A stretch of 64,000 nt of DNA from Occallatibacter savannae (lineage in GTDB: Bacteria > Acidobacteriota > Terriglobia > Terriglobales > Acidobacteriaceae): NCBI RefSeq assembly GCF_003131205.1, contig NZ_QFFY01000002.1, positions 767,016 to 831,015 of the forward strand, in the 5' to 3' direction. Below, in pieces: positions 17,763-28,064 of this stretch. How positions within the stretch are numbered: position 1 is the first letter of the stretch; every line of letters starts with the position of its first letter. Below the pieces are notes generated by a model, which saw only the letters and a program-made list of their open reading frames with translations, was not told where the DNA came from and ran no database searches. A program made the position numbers and the translations under genes.

Positions 17763-19232
17763 ATGGCCTCATTCCACAACTACTTCGGCGACCTCGTCCT
17801 CGCCCGCCTGCTGATTCAACGCGGAATGGCGGTCGTCTATCTGGTAGCTTTCCTGACGGTCATCAATCAGTTCAAGCCTCTGCTCGGGGAGCGCGGTCTC
17901 CTTCCTGCTCCGGATTTCCTTCGCCGGACTACATGGCGCGAAACTCCCAGTCTCTTTCATTGGCGATACTCTGACCGGCTCGTCGATGCAGTTGGCTGGG
18001 CTGGCCTCCTCCTCTCGGTGCTGGCCCTGTCAGGCATCACCGAACGCTGTCCGGTCGCTCTGTCGATGGCCCTATGGCTGGTTTTGTATGTGCTATACCT
18101 CTCGGTCGTGAACGTCGGCCAGAACTTCTTCGGCTTCGGCTGGGAATCGATGCTCCTCGAAGCCGGCTTCTTCACTGCATTCCTTGGCCCAACCCACACG
18201 CAGCCCACCATCATCCCCATCCTCATCCTTCGCTGGATGCTCTTCCGCACCGAAATGGGTGCCGGACTCATCAAGCTCCGACACGACCCCTGCTGGCGCG
18301 ACCTCACGTGCCTCTACTACCACTACGAAACCCAACCCCTCCCCAACCCGCTCAGCTGGTACTTTCACCGCGCGCCGAAGTCAATGCACCGATTCTCCGC
18401 GCTCGTAAGTCATTTCATCCAGGTCATCATTCCCTTCTTCCTCTTTGCCCCACAGCCTATCGCCGCCATCGCCGGCGCGCTCCTCATCGCACAGCAACTG
18501 CTCCTCATCATCAGCGGCAACTATTCCTGGCTCAACTGGCTCACCGTCGTCCTCGGCTTCTCCGCCTTCGACGACCGCATTGTCTCGGCAGTAATTCCGC
18601 TTCACACATCAGCACTCGCCCCGCGCCCTCTTGCCTTCGACATCCTCCTCTCCCTGCTCGCCGCCGCCACTATCGCCCTCAGCATCAAGCCCGCTCTCAA
18701 TCTCATATCCCCGCACCAGGTGATGAACTACAGCTACAACCCCTTCCACCTCGTCGGAGCCTACGGAGCCTTCGGCCAGGTCGGCCGTGAGCGCTACGAG
18801 ATCGTCATCGAAGGAACAACTGACCGCGTCATCACCCCCGCCACCCAATGGCACGAATACGCCTTCAAAGCCAAGCCCGGCGACCCCCATCGCACCCCTC
18901 CCCAAGTCGCTCCCTACCACCTCCGCCTCGACTGGCTCATCTGGTTCCTCCCTTTCTCCGTCCTAGTCACCCCCAGCGGAATCCGCGTCCCCGACTATAG
19001 CCGCTGGTTCTTCAACTTGATCTACCGCCTGCTCACCAACGACCGCGCCCTCCTCAGCCTCATGGGCCCCAATCCCTTCCCCAACGCGCCCCCCGCTAAC
19101 ATTCGCGCCCTCTTCTATCGCTACCGCTACACCACCCCCGAACAAAAACGCCAGACCGGTGCGTGGTGGTCCCGCCAACTCCTCGGCACCTACCTTCCAC
19201 CCATGTCGCTCGAATCGCTAAACCGGCTCTGA
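17763..19232 (+). CDS. Lipase maturation factor-like membrane protein
   Basis: 489 residues with about seven to nine membrane segments. Blocks such as RGMAVVYLVAFLTVINQFKP, LGERGLLPAPDFL, FGWESMLLEAGFFTAFLGP, EMGAGLIKLRHDPCWRDLTC and YYHYETQPLPNPLSWYFH match the LMF1-like family. In animals LMF1 assists folding of lipases in the ER; the bacterial role is unknown. The C-terminal portion (WHEYAFKAKPGDP) is typical too. Third positions are very rich in C. Single gene with no obvious operon partner. Confidence 0.87.
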   Translation: MASFHNYFGDLVLARLLIQRGMAVVYLVAFLTVINQFKPLLGERGLLPAPDFLRRTTWRETPSLFHWRYSDRLVDAVGWAGLLLSVLALSGITERCPVALSMALWLVLYVLYLSVVNVGQNFFGFGWESMLLEAGFFTAFLGPTHTQPTIIPILILRWMLFRTEMGAGLIKLRHDPCWRDLTCLYYHYETQPLPNPLSWYFHRAPKSMHRFSALVSHFIQVIIPFFLFAPQPIAAIAGALLIAQQLLLIISGNYSWLNWLTVVLGFSAFDDRIVSAVIPLHTSALAPRPLAFDILLSLLAAATIALSIKPALNLISPHQVMNYSYNPFHLVGAYGAFGQVGRERYEIVIEGTTDRVITPATQWHEYAFKAKPGDPHRTPPQVAPYHLRLDWLIWFLPFSVLVTPSGIRVPDYSRWFFNLIYRLLTNDRALLSLMGPNPFPNAPPANIRALFYRYRYTTPEQKRQTGAWWSRQLLGTYLPPMSLESLNRL

Positions 19233-19531
19233 TTCACTTGCCGCGCCTTCTCGATGATTCAGCGCTCGTCACACCGTCCCGTATCCGCGGTCACTTAACT
19301 GCATTGCCTTTGGTGCTTTGATTCTGCCGGACTTCTGGATCCCCGAAGAGCGCCTCTCTCGTACCGCACACCCCCCGATCACAGAAAGTCGAAACTATCT
19401 GCTCACCTCATCCGCCGTCGAGAACGCAGACGATCGTCGAGTGTCGCAATGCAGGTGAACGATTCGCCCAACTCTCCAACCCAGGCGTGTGTCCACACGC
19501 GAACTTCTTTAACCCCCAGCAGGAGAAAGCT

Positions 19532-21490
19532 ATGGGCCTCAGACGAATTTTGGTTCTTCTCAGTATTGCCGCACTCGCGTCCTGCACATCGCAGGCGCAG
19601 AACGTAGTGCAAAAATACTGGAGCGACAACTACGGCGTGTCGGTTCCCGCCCCCGACGGCAAGTTTTATCAGTACAGCCGCCTCGCCAAAGCGCAACCCG
19701 ACGAGTGCTTCGACCCGTCAAACCCCACGCTCAGTCAGCAGTCGTTCTTTGCCAACTATCCGAACGACCTTGACCCGACGACCGTTGTGAACGGCGCGTG
19801 TACCAACAGCCTGTCCAGGAAACCTGGCCAACTTAAGACGAACCAGGCCTACCTGTGGGGGTTCACAAGCTGGGGACACGATCTCTGGTTCGGCACCATC
19901 GCCAACACACTGTGTCTGGTTGCCGAGGGAATGGGTGCAGCCAACTTCGCCATGAATACGGTGGAGTGCCAGGGTCTGGCCCAGGACGTGCGTCCGCCTC
20001 GCATCTTCTTGTATGACACCAAAACCGCTCAGCTGACCGATATGACTCCGCAGGTGTTCAACAGCATCAATCCGGCGGACAAGTACAACCTCATGCACAC
20101 TACCGGCCTTCGTTCAGCGGGCTCGCTTGGTGACGTTGTCTTGATCGCCGGCATCGCGCAGGGCGGCGTCAGCATGTTCGCATTCAATGGCCGAACAAGA
20201 ACCTTCATCGGTTCTGCCTTCTACAACGGCTCTGACGCAGCGCATCCGAAGTACACCAACATCCGCCAGTGGCTCGTAACGAACAACAACCTCTATGTCG
20301 GAGTTGCAGGAAACACGGTCAATCAAATTGGTTTCGGCGCAACGAGTGGATACATCCTGCACTGGATCGGGAGTGCGGCAAACCCGTTCAATTTCGAAAC
20401 AGTCGGTATCCTGAACGCCGATCCCGCCTATTTAGCTCGCTATCAAGACAGGCTATTCGTCACCACCTGGGGTGGAAACCAGAGTGGTCCCGGCGGCACG
20501 GATACAGCGTACGGAACCCAACTCTACATGAGCCCGGGCATCAGCAAGATCGGAACGGCGACAGCCGCTCAATGGAAGCCGATCTGGAAGTACTCCGACT
20601 ATGAAGTAGAACCTTCAGGTGCGATGGGCGGCGGTGCGCTCGCCGCTCACGACGGCTGGCTCTATTGGTCAACCATGACGCCGCCAGGAGCACAGGCTCA
20701 GGCCTTCGCGTCGATGTACAAGAACGCTCCGAGCGACTACGCCTTCCTCGGCAGCTATCGACCGACTGCGATGTTCCGGGGCAAGTTCCTTGATTCAGCA
20801 ACCCCGCAGATCCAGCTCCTCTACGGGAACCAGAGGTTGCCGAAATACGTCGAGCAGGGGACTACAAGCAGATGCACAAACACCGGCCCCACCTGTGAGT
20901 GGGCGATCGTGCCCAACAACATGAGCGGAACACCCGCGCTGTATGGACTTGCGGGCTACAACAATCCCTTCAACAGCTACACCTGGTGGATGACGACTTA
21001 TAACGGAGAGCTCTTCATCGGCACCTTCGACTGGTCGTACATTCTGTTTGAGTCTCTCTTCGACCTCACAAACGGTCAGCAGTCCACCGCGGCGCTTCCT
21101 GATCTTGATCTCGGTGCGGCATCCATCTCGACCGCCGATGCAAACACGATCCCGCCGGAGGTCATCGCTGCCGCCAGAGAGTTCGAGGGAGCTGACCTGC
21201 TGCGGATCCATTCTTCCAGTGACCCGGCATACGTCGTGGATCTGGACGGTATGGGAAATTTCAGCAACTACGGCGTTCGCAACATGCTGCAACTCGGGTC
21301 GCAGCTCTACATCGGCACAGCGAACCCATTCAACCTGCTGAACCCGCCCATCAACGCCAACTACGAAGACCAGCTTGGCGGCTGGGAACTGCTCCACATG
21401 AAGCCCACCGACCTCTGGTACCAGACCTACTGCTCCGCTTACACCGCAACCACCATGCCGAGCTACTGCGTGCAACCCACCACCCCGTAA
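19532..21490 (+). CDS. Large secreted protein, probable beta-propeller
   Basis: 652 residues. The ATG at 19532 follows AGGAGAAAG; a 15-codon extension is rejected. The signal peptide contains LASC, which could be a lipobox, or be cleaved after AQA. The body repeats a short motif: LWFGT, LYVGV, LFVTTWG, LYWSTM, LFIGTFDW, LYIGTANPFN. Such repeated strand-turn units suggest a propeller or sensor-like fold. I do not recognise a named family. A strong terminator follows. Confidence 0.7.
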   Translation: MGLRRILVLLSIAALASCTSQAQNVVQKYWSDNYGVSVPAPDGKFYQYSRLAKAQPDECFDPSNPTLSQQSFFANYPNDLDPTTVVNGACTNSLSRKPGQLKTNQAYLWGFTSWGHDLWFGTIANTLCLVAEGMGAANFAMNTVECQGLAQDVRPPRIFLYDTKTAQLTDMTPQVFNSINPADKYNLMHTTGLRSAGSLGDVVLIAGIAQGGVSMFAFNGRTRTFIGSAFYNGSDAAHPKYTNIRQWLVTNNNLYVGVAGNTVNQIGFGATSGYILHWIGSAANPFNFETVGILNADPAYLARYQDRLFVTTWGGNQSGPGGTDTAYGTQLYMSPGISKIGTATAAQWKPIWKYSDYEVEPSGAMGGGALAAHDGWLYWSTMTPPGAQAQAFASMYKNAPSDYAFLGSYRPTAMFRGKFLDSATPQIQLLYGNQRLPKYVEQGTTSRCTNTGPTCEWAIVPNNMSGTPALYGLAGYNNPFNSYTWWMTTYNGELFIGTFDWSYILFESLFDLTNGQQSTAALPDLDLGAASISTADANTIPPEVIAAAREFEGADLLRIHSSSDPAYVVDLDGMGNFSNYGVRNMLQLGSQLYIGTANPFNLLNPPINANYEDQLGGWELLHMKPTDLWYQTYCSAYTATTMPSYCVQPTTP

Positions 21491-21513
21491 GCATTCAGGC
21501 GCATTTGACTACC

Positions 21514-21542
21514 AGAAAGCCCGCCTCATCGGCGGGCTTTCT
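21514..21542 (+). terminator. Intrinsic terminator
   Basis: Stem AGAAAGCCCGCC / GGCGGGCTTTCT, 12 bp perfect with a 5-nt loop, 23 nt after the stop of the large secreted protein. Confidence 0.85.
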
Positions 21543-21578
21543 GTTCGATGAGGCGCGAACTCGCTTTGCTTTCGCACC

Positions 21579-22661
21579 ATGAATCTCCTTACAGCCGCAA
21601 ACATCCAATACCTGATGCCTCTCCCCGTTTCCATCCTCGACCTCGTCGGCATGCACCCCGGCGAAACGCCAGCTCCCGCGATTGCCAGATCCGTCGATCT
21701 TGCTCGCCACGCCGAGCAGTGGGGCTACCGCCGCTTCTGGCTCGCCGAGCACCACTCCATCGACGGCCTAGCCTGCTCCGCGACCGCCGTCCTCATCGGA
21801 CACATTGCCTCAGCGACCTCCACCATCCGGGTCGGCAGCGGCGGCATCATGCTCCCCAATCACGCTCCGCTCGTAGTAGCCGAGCAGTTTGGCACCCTTG
21901 AAGCCCTCTACCCCGGCCGCATCGATCTCGGCCTCGGCCGCGCTCCCGGCGGCGACTTCCACACCATGCGCGCCCTCCGCCGCGACCTGCGCCAATCTGG
22001 CGATGACTTCCCCGAACTCCTCGCCGAGCTCCGCACCTACCTCGGCCCCGGTATCCCACACCAGGCCGTCAGAGCCACCCCCGGCCAGAACAGCGACGTC
22101 CCCATCACGCTGCTTGGCTCGAGCGACTTCAGCGCTCGCCTCTCCGCGCATCTCGGCCTGCCCTTCGCCTTTGCTGCCCACTTCGCACCCGAGATGCTTC
22201 AGCACTCCGCGGACCTATACCGCACGAAATTCCGGCCCAGCGATACACTCGACCAGCCCTGGCTCATCGTCGCCGTCCCTGTCATCGTCGCCGAATCGGA
22301 CGAAGCCGCCGGCCGCCTCTTCACAACTCCGCAGCAGCGCTTCCTCCGCCTCATCCGCAACCAGCCGGCCGAACTCCTACCTCCAGTCGACTCCATGGAC
22401 GCGCTTTGGAACGACTTCGAACGAGCCGCCGTCGAAAGCCGTCTACGCGAAGCCATCATCGGGTCCGAATCAACGGTCAAAGCTGGCCTCAAAGATCTTC
22501 TCTCTCGCACCGGCGCGGACGAGGTTATCGCGGTAACCGACACTTGGGACCACAACGCCCGCCTCGACTCCTACCGCCGCCTCGCAAACTCAGCCGCAAC
22601 AATCGAGACAAAATCGTGGGTAGAGGCGAGTGTTCAAGCGATCCCAGTGCAATCCGATTGA
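21579..22661 (+). CDS. LLM-class flavin-dependent monooxygenase
   Basis: 360 residues of the bacterial luciferase-like family, FMNH2-dependent oxidation. [57 protein letters not shown] and [14 protein letters not shown] are classic for the MsnO8-type group. The ATG at 21579 gives a 12-residue leader before the first conserved block; the ATG at 21615 is possible too, and neither has a good ribosome site. Substrate unknown. Confidence 0.9.
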   Translation: MNLLTAANIQYLMPLPVSILDLVGMHPGETPAPAIARSVDLARHAEQWGYRRFWLAEHHSIDGLACSATAVLIGHIASATSTIRVGSGGIMLPNHAPLVVAEQFGTLEALYPGRIDLGLGRAPGGDFHTMRALRRDLRQSGDDFPELLAELRTYLGPGIPHQAVRATPGQNSDVPITLLGSSDFSARLSAHLGLPFAFAAHFAPEMLQHSADLYRTKFRPSDTLDQPWLIVAVPVIVAESDEAAGRLFTTPQQRFLRLIRNQPAELLPPVDSMDALWNDFERAAVESRLREAIIGSESTVKAGLKDLLSRTGADEVIAVTDTWDHNARLDSYRRLANSAATIETKSWVEASVQAIPVQSD

Positions 22662-22812
22662 AACGGGCCGGTCCTGGTTCCCTCGTCACTTGTTTCCTTG
22701 TTCCCTGCTGTAAAGAAATCAGGGCGGCACAGGCACGTGCCGCCCAGGTGTAGTCACACAAGTCCGTCGATTACGGATGAATTCGTCGTTACGTTGTCCC
22801 CTCGTCCCCGCC

Positions 22813-24072
22813 TTACGGATAGATTCCCCGGATGTGAATCGCCTCCGCCACACGCCCGATCCCCAGCACGTTCGCAGCAATCCGCATCGGCACAACGCGG
22901 TCCAGGTGAATCTTCAGCACATCGCGGAACGATGTCTTCATCACCTTCTCCAGCCGGTTGTACACATCCTGCGCCTCCCAGAAGAGGTGCTGCTCATCCT
23001 GCACCCACTCGAAGTACGATACAGTCACGCCGCCCGCATTACACAGAATGTCAGGAATGATAAACGCGCCCTTGCTCTCGAGAATGCGATCGGCAGCCGG
23101 AGTCAATGGCCCGTTCGCCGCCTCGGCAATAATCCGTGCGCTTACCGAACTGGCGTTCTCCGCCGTCACCGCATTCTCCAGCGCCGCTGGAACCAGAATG
23201 TCGCACTTGAAGGCCAGCAGCGCCGCAGGATCGATTGGCTCGCTGCCCGGGAATCCATGCACATGACCGGCAATCGTCTTCATGTGGATCAGCTCGGGAA
23301 TATCAAGCCCATCCTTGTTGTAGATCGCGCCCGCAGAGTCGCTCACTGCGACGACCTTCGCGCCTGCCTCATGCAGTAGTTGCGCTGCAACGGAACCAGC
23401 ATTGCCGAACCCCTGAACCGCAATCGTCGCGCCCTTCAGCGGAATACCGAGGTGCTCGCACGCACACTCGATCGTGTAGAACACACCGCGTCCCGTCGCC
23501 TCATTGCGTCCCAGCGATCCGCCCAGACTGATTGGCTTGCCCGTTACAACGCCGGGAATCGTGTATCCCTTCGTCATGCTGTACGTGTCCATGATCCACG
23601 CCATCGTCTGCGGATTCGTGTACACATCAGGCGCAGGAATATCCTGCTGCGGCCCGATCAGGGGCAGAATCGCGCTTGTATAGCGGCGAGTCATGTGCTC
23701 GAGTTCGTGCTGCGACATGTGCTTCGGATCGCAGGTCACTCCGCCCTTGCCGCCGCCAAACGGAATGTTCACGACGGCGCACTTCCACGTCATCCACGTA
23801 GCCAGCGCCTTCACCTCATCCAGAGTCACCTGCGGATGGAAGCGGATTCCGCCCTTTGCGGGGCCGCGCGCCGTTGAGTGCTGTACGCGATAACCCTGGA
23901 ACCGCTTGATTGTTCCATCATCCATGCGCACCGGCACCGATACCGTCAGTACGCGCTCGGGATACTTGATCATCTCCCGCGTATCGTTATCCAGGCCCAG
24001 GGCGTCCGCTGCGGCATCGAAGTTCTCCAGTGCAACGTCGTAGGCGTTATCAACCAGTTTTGTAGCCAGCAT
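22813..24072 (-). CDS. gdhA: Glu/Leu/Phe/Val-type dehydrogenase (glutamate dehydrogenase)
   Basis: 419 residues. The ATG at 24072 has GGAGGAAC upstream; the longer frame is rejected. It interconverts glutamate and 2-oxoglutarate with NAD(P). The catalytic region includes GGIRFHPQVTLDEVKALA and FGGGKGGVTCDP, and the Rossmann site IAVQGFGNAGSVAAQLL is present. It is the last gene of the branched-chain module, 93 bp after ilvE, and would recycle the glutamate formed by IlvE. Leucine or valine dehydrogenase is an alternative, but length and motifs favour glutamate. Confidence 0.88.
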   Translation of the reverse strand: MLATKLVDNAYDVALENFDAAADALGLDNDTREMIKYPERVLTVSVPVRMDDGTIKRFQGYRVQHSTARGPAKGGIRFHPQVTLDEVKALATWMTWKCAVVNIPFGGGKGGVTCDPKHMSQHELEHMTRRYTSAILPLIGPQQDIPAPDVYTNPQTMAWIMDTYSMTKGYTIPGVVTGKPISLGGSLGRNEATGRGVFYTIECACEHLGIPLKGATIAVQGFGNAGSVAAQLLHEAGAKVVAVSDSAGAIYNKDGLDIPELIHMKTIAGHVHGFPGSEPIDPAALLAFKCDILVPAALENAVTAENASSVSARIIAEAANGPLTPAADRILESKGAFIIPDILCNAGGVTVSYFEWVQDEQHLFWEAQDVYNRLEKVMKTSFRDVLKIHLDRVVPMRIAANVLGIGRVAEAIHIRGIYP

Positions 24073-24165
24073 TATGTTCCTCCTTGGCCGCACCGAATAC
24101 CTCAGCAGCGCAGGCCGGAGTCGGAACCGCTCCATCGATCAGATCTGCACCAGATCGCATCGCTT

Positions 24166-25146
24166 TCAGATCGTATCTGCCATGGAGACCAGTTCCTGCT
24201 CGTGCCTCATACGCGATTGGTAAACCGGAGTAAGCCAGTTCCAGTAAGCCTCGAGGTGCCCGCGTGTCGCATCGAAGTAGAGCCTTCGCAGCGCGTGCGT
24301 CACCGGTCCAGTAACTCCGTCCTTCACCTGCCTGTGATCGACGCGCACAATCGGCGCCAGTCCCACAGCCGTTCCGGTAAAGAACAATTCGTCGCACGCG
24401 TAAAGTTCGCTGCGATCGATCGGTCTTTCGACTACGCGCAGCCCCATCTCGCGAAACGCCAGTTCCATCACACAATTGCGCGTGATTCCTTCCAGCGCAT
24501 TCTCCGTCACTGCCGGCGTGATCACCTTTCCATCACGCACCATGAACAGGTTGCACGTAGCGCCCTCGGCCACATGCCCGCTCTCGTTCAGGAAGATCGC
24601 CTCGTCGTAGCCCGCCAGCCGCACATCATCGCTCGCCAGTGCGCTGTTCACGTAGGCACCGCAGATCTTCGCCCGAGCCGGTATAGCATTGTCCTCGATG
24701 CGACGCCACGAGCTCACTCCAGCGTGAATTCCATTGTCGCAGTGCAGATACTCCCCGAACGGCAGCGCCACAATCGCAAACGCATTCTCGTCATCCGTAC
24801 TCACTCCGATGCGTTTAGCGCTCTTGAACGCCAGGGGCCGGACGTAGACATTTGTATGGAACCCGTTCTTCCGCATCAGCTCGACCGTGATTGCACACAA
24901 CTCAGCCGTCGACGCCGGAACACCAATCCTCAGAATCCCGCAGTTCTTCTTCCAGCGGTCGTAGTGCTCATGCATCCGCAGGATGAACAGCTCGTCTTCC
25001 GTCGGAACCCAGTGCGCCCGGATGCCCTCAAACACACCCGTCCCGTAGTGCAGCGCATGTGTCAATATATTCACCTGCGCATCGCGCAGCGGCATGTACT
25101 TGCCATTGAAATAAACAATCAGACTCGGATCAGCACTCGCGTTCAC
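24166..25146 (-). CDS. ilvE: Branched-chain amino acid aminotransferase
   Basis: 326 residues, fold-type IV PLP enzyme exchanging the amino group of Val, Leu or Ile with 2-oxoglutarate. Matching parts are HYGTGVFEGIRAHW, the catalytic lysine in SWRRIEDNAIPARAKICGAY, ALASDDVRLAGYDEAIFLN, HVAEGATCNLFMV and ELFFTGTAVGLAPI. The ATG overlaps the oxidoreductase stop as ATGA, so the two are translationally coupled. Its 2-oxoacid product is the oxidoreductase substrate. Confidence 0.93.
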   Translation of the reverse strand: MNASADPSLIVYFNGKYMPLRDAQVNILTHALHYGTGVFEGIRAHWVPTEDELFILRMHEHYDRWKKNCGILRIGVPASTAELCAITVELMRKNGFHTNVYVRPLAFKSAKRIGVSTDDENAFAIVALPFGEYLHCDNGIHAGVSSWRRIEDNAIPARAKICGAYVNSALASDDVRLAGYDEAIFLNESGHVAEGATCNLFMVRDGKVITPAVTENALEGITRNCVMELAFREMGLRVVERPIDRSELYACDELFFTGTAVGLAPIVRVDHRQVKDGVTGPVTHALRRLYFDATRGHLEAYWNWLTPVYQSRMRHEQELVSMADTI

Positions 25147-26606
25147 ACCGCAACTCCTCTGCTCGACTCACGGAATAGCTCCCGCCCCCGCGCCAGCGCG
25201 CGCTCGTCCAGCTCGTACCACTTCGCGCTCTTCACCAGTGTCCGCAGTGCCGCATCGATACTCGCCTGCGGCAACGCATTCGAGATTTCTAGCAGCACAC
25301 CCAGCATCACCATGTTCGCAGCGCGTGGATCGCTCAATTCATTCGCGGCCTTCGTAAAGTTCAGCGCCAGCACGTTCACGTCTCCCCGAACGCAGTCTTC
25401 CGGAAACTCATCGCCGTTGTAGATAACCCATCCGCCCGGCTTCACACTCAAGTCAAACTTCCGCAGCGAAGGCTCATTCATCGCAACCAGGAAGTTCGGC
25501 ACCGTCACCAGCGGCGAATCAATCGGCGCCTGCGACACGCGCACATGGCAGTTCGAAGTTCCCGACCGCATCTCCGGCCCATACGACGGCAGCCACGAAA
25601 CCTCTAGTCCCGCGTCGAGCCCCGCCTCTGCCAGCACCTCACCCAGCAGCAACACACCCTGTCCGCCAAACCCCGCTACCCGCACATGCAGATCGACAGC
25701 TTTGCGCTCATTGCACGCAAGCGGAACCTTCGGCTCATCGTCACGCTTGATCCCGAGAATCGCTGGAATCTCCTCCAACCTCGGCGCCCTTTCTGCAGCG
25801 ACCCGCGGCTCCCGCTCTTTAGTCCGATCTACGACCACGCCCAGCGGATACGTATTCTCCATCACTTCGCGTACCCACCTTTGCGCGTCCACGGCCGACA
25901 TCTTCCAGATCGTCGGACAAGGCGACAGCACTTCAATCAGCGAGAACCCGAGCCCTTTCACCTGGTTCTCCACCGCCTTCTTGATCGCCCGCGCGGCCTG
26001 CGCAATCTGCTTGTTGTCTCCCAGCCCCACGCGCTCGATGTAGACCGGAGCTTCCAGAGTCGCCAGCAGTTCGCTCACGCGCAGCGGATATCCCTCATTC
26101 GCAGCGCTGCGTCCGAAAGGCGTCGTCAGACTCTTCTGTCCCAGCAGCGTGGTCGGCGCTGCCTGTCCGCCCGTCATGCTGTAGATCGCATTGTTGACGA
26201 AGATCACCGTCATGTTCTCGCCGCGATTCGCAGCATGCAGAATCTCTGCCGAGCCAATCGCCGACAAATCTCCATCGCCCTGATAGCTGATCACGATGCT
26301 GTCGGGATGACTTCGCTTTACAGCCGTCCCCACAGCCGGAGCCCGCCCGTGCGCAGCCTGCACGTTCCCCACATCAAAGTAGTTGTACGCGAACACCGAG
26401 CACCCCACCGGGCTGATCAGCACAACTCGATTCTGAATCCCCAGTTCCTCAATTGCCTTTGCCAGCAGCTTGTGTGCGTTCCCATGCCCGCATCCCGGGC
26501 AATAGTGCGTCTGGTGTTTCAGCTCGTCCTTCCGCTTGTAGGTCTCGTAGAAGACCTTCGATTTCGAATGCACCACCTCGTACTCCATCGCCGCAAAGCT
26601 AGACAT
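25143..26606 (-). CDS. 2-oxoacid:ferredoxin oxidoreductase, fused beta-gamma subunit
   Basis: 487 residues from the ATG at 26606, which has AGGTGG upstream and overlaps the alpha stop. The N-terminal TPP domain (about 1-290) has [13 protein letters not shown] and the GDGD motif in [16 protein letters not shown]. After a linker of about 20, the gamma domain (about 310-487) begins [20 protein letters not shown] with [20 protein letters not shown]. Beta and gamma are usually separate, so this is a fusion. Substrate is probably branched-chain 2-oxoacids, by context with ilvE. Products are acyl-CoA, CO2 and reduced ferredoxin. Confidence 0.9.
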   Translation of the reverse strand: MSSFAAMEYEVVHSKSKVFYETYKRKDELKHQTHYCPGCGHGNAHKLLAKAIEELGIQNRVVLISPVGCSVFAYNYFDVGNVQAAHGRAPAVGTAVKRSHPDSIVISYQGDGDLSAIGSAEILHAANRGENMTVIFVNNAIYSMTGGQAAPTTLLGQKSLTTPFGRSAANEGYPLRVSELLATLEAPVYIERVGLGDNKQIAQAARAIKKAVENQVKGLGFSLIEVLSPCPTIWKMSAVDAQRWVREVMENTYPLGVVVDRTKEREPRVAAERAPRLEEIPAILGIKRDDEPKVPLACNERKAVDLHVRVAGFGGQGVLLLGEVLAEAGLDAGLEVSWLPSYGPEMRSGTSNCHVRVSQAPIDSPLVTVPNFLVAMNEPSLRKFDLSVKPGGWVIYNGDEFPEDCVRGDVNVLALNFTKAANELSDPRAANMVMLGVLLEISNALPQASIDAALRTLVKSAKWYELDERALARGRELFRESSRGVAV

Positions 26607-27666
26607 GCGCCACCTGCTCTCTCTCTGCATGTGCCATCACAAACTTCAGCACTTCTTCATGCGAAGGAACGTTGCCACCCACCCTGCTCAGAAACTCCAC
26701 TGGACGCGAACCATTCAGCGCCAGCCGCACGTCCTCGATCATCTGCCCATTGCTCATCTCCACCACCACAAACGAGTGCGCCCTCTCCGCCAGCTTCTGG
26801 AACTCGGCCTTCGGGAACGGATACAACGTCACCGGACGCAGCATTCCGACCTTCAGCCCCTTCGCGCGAAGCTCGGCCGTGACCGCTTTCAAAATGCGTC
26901 CCACAATCCCGTACCCGACCAGCACAACCTCCGCATCCTCCGTGTACCAGTGCTCAGCGCGCGCCTCGCTCTGCTCGGCCCTCCGATACTTGGCCTCCAG
27001 ACTAAGCACGTGTCCCTCAAGATCGTCCGCCCCCATGTGCAACGAGGTGATCATCTTCGCTCGCGTCTCTTCTGTTCCGGCAACTGCCCAGTAAGGCCGC
27101 TCCGGCAAGATCGCTTTCGCGGCAAATTCGACCGGCTCCATCATCTGCCCCACGAAACCATCCGCAAGAATCACCACCGGGTTCCGGTAGCGATCCGCCA
27201 GCTCGAATGCGAGCGTTGTCAGATCGGCCATCTCCTGCACCGAGTAAGGCGCCAGCACAATCGTCCGATAGTTCCCGTTGCCGCCGCCCTTCACTACCTG
27301 GTGATAGTCGCTCTGCTCTGAAGCAATGTTGCCCAACCCGGGACCGCCCCGCGTGATGTCCGCAATCACGCATGGCAGTTCCGCGCCCGCCATGTAGCTG
27401 ATTCCCTCCTGCATCAGACTGATTCCTGGCCCACTCGAAGCGGTCATACACCGCACGCCCGCCGACGAAGCGCCATACAGCATATTGATCGCCGCAACTT
27501 CGCTCTCTGCCTGCAGAAAGACCCCGCCGGTCTGCGGCATGTAAAGCGCAGCCGCTTCCGCAATCTCGCTCGCCGGCGTAATCGGATAGCCATAAAATGC
27601 CCGGCACCCCGCTAGGATCGCGCTCTTCACAATCGCTTCGTTGCCCTTCATCAGTTGCTTGCGCAC
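26599..27666 (-). CDS. 2-oxoacid:ferredoxin oxidoreductase, alpha subunit
   Basis: 355 residues from the GTG at 27666, preceded by GGAGGAGG at 7-8 nt; the conserved QLMKGNEAI block would be cut by the ATG at 27651, so GTG is preferred. [34 protein letters not shown] and [10 protein letters not shown] are typical of VorB/KorA. It forms the oxidoreductase with the beta-gamma fusion and the ferredoxin. It overlaps the ferredoxin stop on one side and the fused subunit's start on the other, giving fully coupled translation. Confidence 0.9.
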   Translation of the reverse strand: MRKQLMKGNEAIVKSAILAGCRAFYGYPITPASEIAEAAALYMPQTGGVFLQAESEVAAINMLYGASSAGVRCMTASSGPGISLMQEGISYMAGAELPCVIADITRGGPGLGNIASEQSDYHQVVKGGGNGNYRTIVLAPYSVQEMADLTTLAFELADRYRNPVVILADGFVGQMMEPVEFAAKAILPERPYWAVAGTEETRAKMITSLHMGADDLEGHVLSLEAKYRRAEQSEARAEHWYTEDAEVVLVGYGIVGRILKAVTAELRAKGLKVGMLRPVTLYPFPKAEFQKLAERAHSFVVVEMSNGQMIEDVRLALNGSRPVEFLSRVGGNVPSHEEVLKFVMAHAEREQVAHV

Positions 27667-27941
27667 GCCAGAGCCTCCTCCTGCTGAGCAGCAACACCGC
27701 GCCGCAACCGCAACACGGTAATCGCGCCCGGCTCAGGACAAGCCAGGAAGCAGATCCCGCACCCTGTGCAGCCCGTGCCGTTGTAGGTAGCGGTCCGGTA
27801 ACCGTAGTGATTGAGCCCCTCGCTCAGATGGATCGTCTTCGGCGGGCACGCTTCAATGCACAGCCCGCATCCCTTGCACTCGTTCACATCAACACGCAGC
27901 AACCCTCGATCCCGTTTCGTGCCTCTGATCTCTGCGTCCAT
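27651..27941 (-). CDS. 4Fe-4S ferredoxin subunit of the oxidoreductase
   Basis: 96 residues from the ATG at 27941; GGAGG lies 4 nt upstream. Two 4Fe-4S sites are visible: [13 protein letters not shown] and [14 protein letters not shown]. It is the delta subunit carrying electrons from the TPP centre. A longer reading to 28040 would encode palindromic repeat DNA and is rejected. Its stop overlaps the alpha gene start region (TCAT). Confidence 0.87.
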   Translation of the reverse strand: MDAEIRGTKRDRGLLRVDVNECKGCGLCIEACPPKTIHLSEGLNHYGYRTATYNGTGCTGCGICFLACPEPGAITVLRLRRGVAAQQEEALACASN

Positions 27942-27967
27942 CATGCCTCCATGTCCCATGAAGCCGT

Positions 27968-28051
27968 TTCCCAGGTCCCTCGCACTTGGGGACTTGGGAA
28001 ACCATGCCGGGTGCCCCATGTCTCCCGCCTTTGGAGACATGGGAGACCATC
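27968..28051. repeat. Double palindrome (REP-A) inside the operon
   Basis: Two palindromes in tandem: TTCCCAGGTCC...GGACTTGGGAA and CATGTCTCC...GGAGACATGG, with GGGTGCCCC between. This is the same family as at 37117, 57868, 57996 and 53488. It sits between the CoA-transferase and ferredoxin genes, where a stable hairpin could modulate read-through or mRNA stability. Confidence 0.65.
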
Positions 28052-28064
28052 TCCGTCGATCCCA

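Noticed and set aside
23878..25422. Long plus-strand open frame (514 codons) opposite gdhA and ilvE
   Set aside because: Opposes two clear enzymes; Arg/His-rich composition typical of antisense frames in high-GC DNA.
27942..28040. N-terminal extension of the ferredoxin gene
   Set aside because: It would translate palindromic repeat DNA, and ferredoxin subunits of this type need no such leader.
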